Shown here: one piece after another, positions 34,875-46,400 of the stretch | Layout: each line of letters starts with the position of its first letter | How positions within the stretch are numbered: the stretch's first letter is position 1 | Assembly (NCBI GenBank): GCA_964017045.1 | Contig: OZ024808.1 | Span: 30,235,949-30,299,948, forward strand | DNA from: Omphiscola glabra | Taxonomy: Eukaryota > Mollusca > Gastropoda > Lymnaeidae | Length of the DNA stretch: 64,000 nucleotides | Direction: 5' to 3' | Notes under the pieces: generated by a model | The model's input: only the letters and a program-made list of their open reading frames with translations | Told to the model about the DNA's origin: nothing | The model's database searches: none | Translations under genes and position numbers: made by a program

Positions 34875-35165
34875 GGTACAGGTCACACCAGTGGATAGGT
34901 CACATCAGTGGATAGGTCACATCAGTGGATAGGTCACATCAGTGGATAGGTCACACCAGTGGATAGTTCACACCAGTGGATAGGTCACATCAGTGGATAG
35001 GTCACACCAGTGGATAGGTTGCACACCTGGATAGGTCAAAATCTTATTAGATTGGGGTTTTCACAGTGGGTATTTGAGGTTGACCCATAGATTTGTCCCA
35101 CCTTTAGTTTGGGGAGTTAGATGACAACCAGGTAGGTAGCACCATTAGTTTGGGGAGTTCAATGT
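34875..35165. repeat. 17-bp array plus dispersed repeat B, copy 2
   Basis: GATAGGTCACATCAGTG about ten times, then sequence matching 28680-28780. The array looks like an expansion of one end of the dispersed repeat. Confidence 0.65.
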
Positions 35166-35456
35166 AACTAATCTCCTTAAAGCATTCATCACAATACATG
35201 TTTTCATAACAATTTAAAACTGAAATTTAATAAACATGGAAAAAAAAGACTGCCATCTGCTCAAGCAAGAATGAGAAAAAGGGAGAAAACAATTCTCTGA
35301 CATTTTTGTGTAAACGACAACTCCGCACTGTATTACAATTCGTCAAATTGCTTTCCAGCTGGGAGATCACTCACGATAACTTTTATCAAAATGTTTTGTA
35401 AAAAATTGCGACCTGTACGCAAATAGATTGTTAATATAATATCAAATATCCACTTT

Positions 35457-35636
35457 CAGTGGCGTAGCTAGGTTTAGTGACGCCCCGGGATGGGGGGGAG
35501 AGAATTTTCAGACCCCTTTCCACGAAAAAAGAAAATGCAGTGGTCTCTAAAATGCCGCTCCTCCATAAAAATATAAACAATAAATTGCTGTTGGGGGGGG
35601 GGCGCCCCCGAAACAACCCACCTTCCTACGCCACTG
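35457..35636. mobile_element. CAGTGGCGTAG-ended MITE, 180 bp
   Basis: Left end CAGTGGCGTAGCTAGG, right end CCTACGCCACTG. Interior C-rich and G-rich. No clear target duplication. Confidence 0.6.
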
Positions 35637-35639
35637 CGC

Positions 35640-37330
35640 CCACCCGAGTATCAGTCCTGGATTGATGGATGTGATAAAAAAGACATAAATAAACGTAACT
35701 GGATGCGCAGTTCTCAAACACTAGGAACAGAACATCATTGTTTTTGTATGCTTTATTAAGTCAGTAAAAATACTCACCATGATTTTTACAAAATAAAATG
35801 TAAAACTCAGTGTAACTTCTCTACGGAGAAACTTCTAAGCAATTTTTGTTCTGTATGTCTTTTAAGTTTCGATTGACGTTTTTATGAATCTCCAATAAAA
35901 TCGCTAAAAAAAAAGAAGAAAAAATCATTCAGAACAAACTAAAATAACTCCGTACGAAATGAACCTAAGTTAAACATTTCATTGATTTTTCTATATTTTA
36001 TTATTAATATTTGTGTGTGTACTCTAAACAGCAAACTGGCATTCCTTAACGACCCCCTACTCCCGAAGTCTTAAATTATACATCAATGTTCTTTTAAAAG
36101 ATTTCTACACAGCTAGGTATTAATATTACTGACATCCGTGTCGTAAGAGATAGGACCAAAATATTTATACACAAGGAGAGAAACACACAGTTTGTTCAAA
36201 CAAACATGAGAAACAAACATTGAAAGTCTGATGAATGAAAGTGTCACACACAGACGATATGATGTCATTGGGCGGTAGTGTTGTACATGTGTGTACGGTA
36301 CTGGAAGGGCGGACAGCACCACCACTAAACGTTGGCGATTGGGGGGGGGGAGGGGTCGTTACAGTTTAGGGTGTCAAAAGTGTTTGTGTACAATTATGTT
36401 TGAAAATAGATTTGTTTTGGATAGATTGCAACTGCAAGTAAGGAATTGGGCTGAAAAGTTGATGGTTGATGGATGCATAGTTGATGGTTGAAAGCTGCAT
36501 AGGTGATTGTTGATTTTGATGTTCATGGATTTTAGTAGGCGTGGTTGACTTTGTTTTATATGTTTGCAGTTGGTTTTTGTGGTGGGTGTCAACTTAAGAC
36601 ATGCGGCGTAGTTGATGAAATATAAGTACAAGGTGTACTAAAACTTGGATTTATAGACAGTGCAAAAGATTTTGACGTTTAGAGACTTCATCAGAAAACA
36701 AGACAAACAGAAGTATGACAAGTATCAGGTCACAGTTAAAAAAACTTTAGAGATTTCCTTTTTGTAATTGATGGGTAATACATTATGATAGTGGGTGGGA
36801 TTTGCGGATATATTCATGACAGAGGGCGTGGTTGATGAATATCAAACTTTGGAATTTGGGCTTGATTGACGAAGACTTTTTGACAGTTGGCACGAAGGTT
36901 CCATTTATGGCGCTGGACGTGGTTGATGGAGGCTATATTTGGGTCAGTGGGCGTGCCGGATAGAGGCTGTATTTAGATCAGTGGGAGTGGTAGATGAATG
37001 TTACATCAGTGGAAGTGGATGGGGTCAATAGTTGTAGTAAATATGTTTGTAGGTTATTGATTGGTTCAACTGATTTGATTATCTTTGATTGAGGAGTGGT
37101 ATTTGTATGCTCCAGGGCGTGGTTGATAAGTTGTTATAGAGATCTTAGAGTAGTTGATTGGTTAGACAACAGAGAGTGATTGATTGGCTGGACAACTAAG
37201 CGTAGTTTATCGGCTAGACAGCTTTTAAAATCGCCAACGAACAACATGTCTTATGAAAATAAACATACAATAATTTATTGCTTCATAACTGCTCCGTTAT
37301 ACACCATCCCCCTTATATTTCATTTCTTCG
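35640..37330. other. Gene B 5' UTR intron remainder
   Basis: Diverged GGGCGTGGTTGATG-type repeats at about 36780-37145. No exon recognised. Confidence 0.45.
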
Positions 37331-37333
37331 ACA

Positions 37334-37378
37334 GTGTAAAGACAAGACCACGAACTGTCAATTTCAAATTTTACAAAC
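37334..37378 (+). other. Gene B 5' UTR segment in the first coding exon
   Basis: Follows TTTCTTCGACAG. It is 45 nt to the ATG, equal to gene A. Confidence 0.5.
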
Positions 37379-37442
37379 ATGGGGTTTAAGGTCGTTTGGA
37401 CACTGGCTATTTTTGTTCTCTGCTGGTCAGCCCAATGTCAAG
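37379..37442 (+). CDS. Gene B exon 1: signal peptide
   Basis: Encodes MGFKVVWTLAIFVLCWSAQC, a clear signal peptide. Donor GTAATG after CAAG, phase 1. Confidence 0.9.
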
Positions 37443-40400
37443 GTAATGTTGCAACTTTTTAAAAAACAATGTAAAAATAATAATAAAATTAAATTCAACA
37501 TATATTTTAGCGGGATATTTGTGTTAACCACGGTAATTAAACGTCTTTCGTTTGCAATCACTCAACAAAGATTATAATTTTTTCGAATGAAAATAAAATT
37601 TAATAAGACTTTACACATTTAAAGTAAACCCAGCGATTCTCAAACTGTGGCTGGTGCTTTTCTTGCGTACAATTACATAATCATCGAGGGTCAATGTAGG
37701 TGTATCACATATTGATATGACATATCAAATACAAGTGACTAAATATGTGAACGAGTTAGCGCTAACGTTTTAGTAGGTATTTTAAGAGGCATAAAATATA
37801 ATAGTTTAACCTTATAAACCCCTAAATGAAATACTCATTATTTTGATGAAAGAAAAGGCAAAATTAAAACAAGAGATTTTCCCTGCGGTAATAAAAAAAA
37901 AGGTTGCTAATGCTACACATATTAAAAGCTCCTTTTTGAGAAAACGTATATTAGTCATCTTTAGTTTTATAAATAAATACTATCGATTGACAAGAACACA
38001 GTGGGTAGGGGATATATTTCTTAACTAATTTAAGTGGAAACATTCTTCTACAACTAACCCCCCCCCCCCCTCTCAGACAAGTATTAAATGGGACGCGTTC
38101 ATTGGCACATAAAGATTAAATTGATTTTATTTATAACAACATGACATGCGTCATAATTATAAGTTGTAATCTATAGAAATCAGAAATGTTGTCAGCTGTC
38201 GCATAAACCTATATTGATAATAACGGGTGTCCAGGTCGGAACTCGTCACCGTATTAGAATCAGATTGATCGCCGATGATGACCTTAACCTTGGTTCCAAT
38301 CGCCCTGCAGGTATTCTAGATCGTATAACATATGTCAGCCTGGACAGTGGTCAAGGGACGTGGCTAAATGCCGGACGTGTCGTCATACAGCTTAATGGTG
38401 AACAGGTGAACGGTTCTATTTGTGACAGTGATTGGAAAAATGAGGACGCCGCTGTTGTCTGCAAGATGTTGGGATATGGGTAGGTAACATAGATATTAGA
38501 TGTTGGGATATGGGTAGGCATCAAAGATAATAGATGTTGGCATTTGGGTTGGTGTCAAAGGTATTAGATGTTGGCATATGGGTAGGTGTCAAAGATATTA
38601 GATGCTGGCATATGGGTAGGTGTCAAAGATATGAGATATTGGCATATGGGTAGGTGTCAAAGATATTAGATGTTGGAATTTGGGTTGGTGTCAAAGATAT
38701 TAGATATTGACATATGGGTTGGTATCACATAATCAAAATGTTGAATAAGAATGGCTATAGATATAATGTTAAATGACACCCTAGATCAGTGGTTCCCAAA
38801 ATGTTGAATATAATATATCCTTATCACCATCCAGTTTTGATTAAAACAAATGTTCCCTTAAGCGAAAATGTATTCACGCTCTGCATTCCCCTACGACAAA
38901 AATGTACAAATTACGTGGCTGATCTCTCTGTTCACACAGTGGGGGCAGGGCCGCCTCGGTGGGCCAGTACAGACAGGGCAACCACAACTATCTCATCAGT
39001 AACGTCAAGTGTACAGGAACAGAAGGAACACTTGGAGACTGTGGAAGAGATCCCGTGGTCAACTGCGGCGCCTTGGTAAGCTATGTGTGATCGGGAATCA
39101 CTCTTCTGGTGAATTGTCCAGCAGTAGTTATTCGATATGTAGCAGTAGTTAGTCTTAAAGTACGCATCGCTTACACCGTGGTTATTAAGGTTTAGCAATG
39201 TTGTCGGGATCTTAACTTGGTTAACCAGTGTTGTCTGGATTTTAACTTGGTTACCCAGTGTTGTCTGGATCTTAACTTGGTTAACCAGTGTTGTCGGGAT
39301 CTTAAGCTGATTAACCAGTGTTGTCGGGATCTTAAGCTGATTAAAAAGTGTTGTCGGGATCTTAAGCTGGTTAACCAGTGTTGTCGGGATCTTAAGCTGG
39401 TTAACCAGTGTTGTCTGGATTTTAACTTGGTTACCCAGTGTTGTCTGGATATTAACTTGGTTAACCAGTGTTGTCGGGATCTTAAGCTGATTAACCAGTG
39501 TTGTCGGGATCTTAAGCTGGTTAACCAGTGTTGTCAGGATCTTAAGCTGATTAACCAGTGTTGTCGGGATCTTAAGCTGATTAACCAGTGTTGTCGGCAT
39601 CTTAAGCTGGTTAACCAGTGTTGTCGGGATCTTAAGCTGGTTAACCAGTGTTGTCGGTATCTTAAGCTGATTAACCAGTGATGTCGGGATCTTAAGCTGA
39701 TTAACCAGTGTTGTCGGGATCTTAAGCTGATTAACTAGTGTTGTCGGGATCTTAAGCTGGTTATCCAGTGTTGTCGGGATCTTAAGCTGGTTAACCAGTG
39801 TTGTCGGGATCTTAAGCTGGTTAACCAGTGTTGTCGGGATCTTAAGCTGATTAACCAGTGTTGTCGGGATCTTAAGCTGGTTAACCAGTGTTGTCGGGAT
39901 TGTACTTGTTAAGCCTCGTGAATACAGAAACGACCAAATTCATTCAGCTCTTCCCTTTGTCTTACGAAAAACGCGCGCAGTACTCGTCACGTTTAGCACT
40001 CATCACGTATAGCATTCATAAAGTGCAGCAATAATCACGTTTAGCACTCAATGATGAAAGTTTTGCCTGTTTCCAACAGGATCCTGAGGTCGGAGTCGTC
40101 TGTCAGAACCCGACTCCTAGCGCCGTGCATGAATTCAAAGTCGATTATTTCGTCCACCAAAGGCAAGCCCCTCCCGCCCATGAAGATGTCAGGGAGACAA
40201 CCATCAACGGAACCTGTGAGTATGGGACGTGACGTCTTTTCACAAATGTCATGTCAAATGTTTATATGTATAAGTAACACGAAGATAACGGTCGTGAAAA
40301 TATCCCTGCTGGAAACTTGAAACTGACATGGTCTGCTACATTGACATGCTCTGCTAGATGGACATGGTCTGCTTGACAGACAGTGAACGCTACTGTTGTT

Positions 40401-43400
40401 GACGGAAGTTGGCAATGACGATCACTTAAGTTTTAATCTGTTTTTTTTTGGTCACATTTTCATTTGACATTTCTGCTTAGGAAGGCTATAAGCCGAAACG
40501 TTCTTATCCTATTGTCCTGCCTTTCGATTCCAGCAGCCACATACATTGTTCTGCTATGTCCTTCATACAGTTATTTATTTATTCTTTATTGACTGATATG
40601 TTCTACTTGACTGATATGTTCTGCTTGACTGATAGGTTCTGCTTGACTGATAGGTTCTGCTTGACTGATAAGTTCTGCTTGACTGATAGGTTCTGCTTGA
40701 CTGATATGTTCTGCTTGACTGATAGGTTCTGCTTGACTGATAGGTTCTGCTTGACTGATAGGTTCTGCTTGACTGATAAGTTCTGCTTGACTGATATGTT
40801 CTGCTTGACTGATATGTTCTGCTTGACTGATATGTTCTGCTTGACTGATATGTTCTGCTTGACTGATATGTTCTGCTTGGTTGACATGCTCTGCTTGAGC
40901 GACAGACTCTGCACAATTTGTTTCATCTTCTGGTACCCTTGTATCAAATGGGACAAAACCTTCTTTGTGATCGAAATCTTCCCAAAGCGCCGTGATGAAC
41001 AATCTTGGACCCTCTAAATATTAGAGTTTAACATGTTTCGTATTGGCAACATGGCCCAGACACATTTGTAAGACACACTGTAACGAGATTCTCTAAACAT
41101 CTAAGAAAGACACACTGACACATGTTTTCGTTTCAGGCCCAGGTCAGGAGGTCAACAACAGAATCCGACTCCACGGCGTGGAGGGTAAACCCGGTATGGG
41201 CTATGTCCAGGTCAATGTCAACGGAAACTGGCAGTACATTTGTGACGACAGGTGGAATGAGAAGGACGCTGAAGTCGTCTGCAAAGAGCTCTGTTTTTAC
41301 AGGTAATACTCTCAAACTCCGCACTGGACATTTTCACTCAGGTGTAATTATAAAATGGTCGATAGATTTGTGTTGAGATAAATTATTATGGGGTTGTTTC
41401 GAAGAACAGCGGGACTCTATATACTAATATAACATGAATAGTGTTATGTCATTCATATGTCCCATAGCACGGAAATGATGTAGGTAAACAAATGCAGCAG
41501 ATAAAATGGTGTTTTAGTGTGTAAAGTAGTTAAAATAATGATCATGAGATATTTAAGGGAGAAAAGTGTTTTAGCAATCTCTATTTTAAAGTAATATGTT
41601 TCCATAAAGAAACCTTGCCAGGCTACGCATTAGATAAATTGCAATTTTCGCAGTGTAATTAATTCAAACTGGTAAAGGTATTTGTTAAGCTTTTAAGTTC
41701 ACGCACAAAAGAAAGTAGGAGGAGCAGGCCAAATATGTTGCCCATTATTACACAGATTTTGCCCGTTATTACACATGCATTTTTACACATGAAGTATGAC
41801 ACAAGTATTATTACACAGATTTTAGAAAGGTACATTTTTGGTTTAGGTAAAACCAGCCTACATTTTATTTTTAAATGGAGACCACATTGTTGCTCTACAG
41901 CATTGGTCTAGGTACTCAGGTCTGTCCACGGCCTAGTGTGGAATTCGGGTTCACACCTCCGGTAAATGACTCTTTCAAAATCGCTTGGGACAATGTCCAG
42001 TGTAATGGATCCGAGGACTCCATCTTCAACTGCAAGAAATCTATAGGAATGCCAAGGCCGTGCGCCAAGAGTGAGATCGCTGGGGTTCAGTGCCTTGCAC
42101 AACAAGAGGTTGCAGCACGTGAGTTTAAATAAATATCTTTGTCATTTAAATTATTTAAAATATGAATAGGGCGATTTCAGAAACTCTTGGTCCTACTTAA
42201 AGATACTAAATTAGAAATAGTCTTAATTCCATATAGGGATTATGTTACCCCCACCCACTGACTATATATTACGCCACCCACTGACTTATTATACCCCAAC
42301 CAGATGACTAATTCTTACCCTCATCCGATGATTTAGTCTTAGTAATTCTGACCCCCACTCGCTGACAATATATTAACCCACTCTCTGACTAATTCTTACC
42401 CTCATCCGATGAATGATACTTACCCCCACCCTCTGACTAATTCTTACCCCTACCCTCTGACTAATTCTTACCCCCACCCTCTGACCAATTCTTACCCTCA
42501 TCCGTTGACTAATTCTTACCCTCATCCGAAGACTAATACTTACCCTCATCCGATTACTAGTTCTTACCCGCTGACTAAAACCATCAAATGTATACAGGAA
42601 TGGAAGCACGACTGACTTGCTTCAACTTTAATGGTGACCTTGTTGTCAACTTTCCTATGGAGGACTTCCCCGGTATCTCTGCCAGAAACTTGAGAATTGT
42701 TAACCAGTCCGTCTGTGATATCAACAGCATAACCAGGAATTCCGCCAACCCTGGTATTGACCTCGTCATACCCCATAAGGCGTGCGGAACACGGATCTCC
42801 GTAAGTATTTTCACATAATATTCTTATTTTACAACTGGGTGGATATTTCCTATATCCAGGTCTTATAAATATCCATCGATGGATTACTTCACACACATTC
42901 TACAATATCTATTTTTCACCTTCACAATAGAAATACTATATCAAAGAATTTTTTTAAATTAAAAGGTCGTTGTTACGGTAAATAGAGTGACAGAATTTAA
43001 TAAAGAAAACAGGAGAAGAGATTGATATGTTCAGCCATTCGTTATAACTTTTATAAAACAATTGCACAATATGGACATGTGACCATATTGATCTTGGAAC
43101 ATAGGAGAACGTTTGATCCCCAGCATTGGCGTAACTAGGGTTAACACCCCCCCCCCCCAATCCCTGGACAGGCCACGATTCACCCGCCTTCCACGAAAAA
43201 ACCGGACAGTTGTCGGAAAATACACCCCCTCCATATAAAGACAAACAATGCCGCACGGGGTGAACGCCCCCTCCTTACCCCTATTATTACGCCCCTGATC
43301 CCAATAAACGTTAAGCAACTTGAGGCACAAAAATCGAATCTTGATTCGTGTATTGTGATTCCACTGCCCGTCATTAAACCGTCTCTACCACGAATGTCAA

Positions 43401-46400
43401 GACTTTCTAACTGTCACACTCCTTGCAACGTTAATAAACATGTCTAAAATGTATCTTCACTTCACTGAAAGTATTACGAACGCATATAAAACATATATCA
43501 ACAATCCCTATGAATAAATATGTGTAAAAAATACCAAAGGAAAAAAAGGAATTTATGAAATTAGCGACCGAAATTAATGCTTCAGATTTTAGTTATACTT
43601 AAATTCCTGGACGAAAATGGAATTGTTTACAATGTCTTGAGAAAGTTAAAGACTGTTGACATTAAAAAATTATATTTTAAAAATCTCATAATATTTCATG
43701 TAATAAGCTGTAAACATACTTCTATCACTATCAACACTATTTTACTTGACAGGTCAATAACAACACACATCTGTGCTACCAAAACACAGTTGAGTACGAC
43801 AACGAGATCTACAAGCAGGATGTGTTGTTGGAGTTCAGAAAAAAGACGTAAGTCCCAACTGGTGAAGCACTATAGATATAATGATCATCTCTCTTTATAT
43901 GCCTACCCTGTCATCTTATCACATATGATAGTCACTAGTTATTATAAATTGGTTTACGGCTATGACAGTGATTATCCCAATTCCATTGCAATCATCACAA
44001 TTTCTATCCTCATGTTAACCCTAACTTATTCCCTAATGTTCTAAACACAATCATCACCAAAACATAATGGCTCTTCATAATATTTTAATACCAGTAGAAC
44101 TATCGTGTGTCGTTTCTTTGCTTTCATTTTGTGCATTAATTCGCTATTCAGCTATTGCTTTTCTTCCAAAGGTTCACAGTAGAATGTTGCATGCCTCACG
44201 AAAAAGATGTCAGCATCAAATTTGTGCCGCAGACAGCAGAGAGCGCCAATACAATCATCCGTACCTTCGACTACATGGTAAGTTCCACACCAAACCACAT
44301 CTACATTGATATTTACATAGGTAATATCCAAGCACAATGTTAGCAACCTCACAAATGTATTAGTGTGACATAATATTTTTTTAGTCCAAATAATACGCTT
44401 AACGTATCAGATTATGAACTCACCTGTTAAAATAAAATAATTTCAGTATAGCCTAGCCTGAAATCAGCTCCTAAAATAACATCGTTTCATAATCCATCAG
44501 ACTGAAATCAGTTTCTAAAATAACATCGTTTCATAATCCATCAGCCTAAAATCAGTTTCTAAAATAACATCGTTTCATAACCCATCAGACTGAAATCAGC
44601 TTCTAAATTAACATCGTTTCCTAATCCATCAGCCAGAAATCAGCTTCTAAAATAACATTGTTTCCTAATCAATCAGCCAGAAATCAGCTTTTAAAATAGC
44701 ATCGTTTCATAACCCATCCGACGGAAATCAGCTTCTAAAATAACATCGTTTCCTAATCCATCAGTCAGAAATCAGCTTCTAAAATAACATCGTTTCATAA
44801 TCCATCAGCCTGAGATCAGCTTCTACGAGAACGAGCAATGTGACAGAAGGATCACCGCCAACCCGTACTCCGTGGAGGTCGGCAAGTGGGTGTACATCGG
44901 TATCAAGGTCACGGCCGAGTCCAGCTCCCTGTTCAAGGATGACGACATGAAGCTCGTGATCACCGGATGTACGGTCAACCCGGTCGGCAATGGCACAAGT
45001 CCCGCCAACGTGCCACACATGACACTCATTGAAAACAAGTACGACCATACTTTTGGTTGGCATTGTTATTGGAAGAAAAAACAATGAAAAAAAAGGCAGA
45101 TAAAAATGATAATGATAAAAATGATAATGATAAAAATGATAATGATAAAAATGATAATGAGAAAAATGATAATGAGAAAAATGATAATGATAAATATGAT
45201 AATGAGAAAAATGATAATGAGAAAAATCTCAATGTAAAAGTTATAATGATAAAAGTGATAATGATAAAATTGATATGATACAAATGATAATGATAAAAAT
45301 GGTAATGCAAAAAGGACAATGATAAAAATGATAATGATAAAAATGGCATTGATAAAAATGATAATGATAAAAATGACATTGATAAAAATGATAATGATAA
45401 AAATGACATTGATAAAAATGATAATGATAAAAATGACATTGATAAAAATGATAATGATAAAAATGACATTGATAAAAATGATAATGACAAAAATGACAAT
45501 GACAAAAATGACAATGACAAAAATGACAATGACAAAAATGACAATGACAAAAATGACAATGACAAAAATGACAATGACAAAAATGACAATGACAAAAATG
45601 ACAATGACAAAAATGACAATGACAAAAATGACAATGACAAAAATGACAATGACAAAAATGACAATGACAAAAATGACAATGACAAAAATGACAATGACAA
45701 AAATGACAATGACAAAAATGACAATGACAAAAATGACAATGACAAAAATGACAATGACAAAAATGACAATGACAAAAATGACAATGACAAAAATGACAAT
45801 GACAAAAATGACAATGACAAAAATGACAATGACAAAAATGACAATGACAAAAATGACAATGACAAAAATGACAATGACAAAAATGACAATGACAAAAATG
45901 ACAATGACAAAAATGACAATGACAAAAAGGATAACATATTTGAAGCATTGTTAGTTTCTAATTTTAAATTTCTGAAATGTTCTTATATTTTTTGCTGTTA
46001 GTTGTCACTTGTATTCATTACCGTGTAATTCAACTTTAGGAATGAATCTGTCAGCTAGTTATTCATATAGCGTAATATATATATATATATATATATTTAC
46101 AATACCTGAAAGACGTTTAAAACAATGACTCGTTACAAAACACTCACACCAAGAAAATCTGTTGAGTAAAACTTTCTTCATGTCTTAAGGAAATGATAGG
46201 GTAAATAAATTTAACCAGCGATAAAGTTGCCGTAGTAAATATGTTTTGTATAAGTAATAGTAACTTTTGCATTATTATTTACATATTTGATCTTTTATGA
46301 AAGCCTAATCATTAAAATACTTTAAACCCTAATCAATTTAAAAACGTACAGTAATATTTCACATGAGATATTTGCATGATATAATACAGCGGTGAACATG

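Noticed and set aside
38932..39681. Long overlapping frames with VNQLKIPTTL or NQCCRDLKL repeats
   Set aside because: Period-30 minisatellite in gene B intron 3. The strand with coding exons passes straight across it as intron.
41911..41912. AG at GGTCTAG as the gene B exon 6 acceptor
   Set aside because: Joins out of frame with exon 5; the acceptor at 41900 keeps the frame and the SRCR alignment.
45026..45954. Open frames of 200-300 codons (MTKMT, LSLSF, HCHFC repeats)
   Set aside because: Artefacts of the 15-bp intronic satellite, open in several frames at once.
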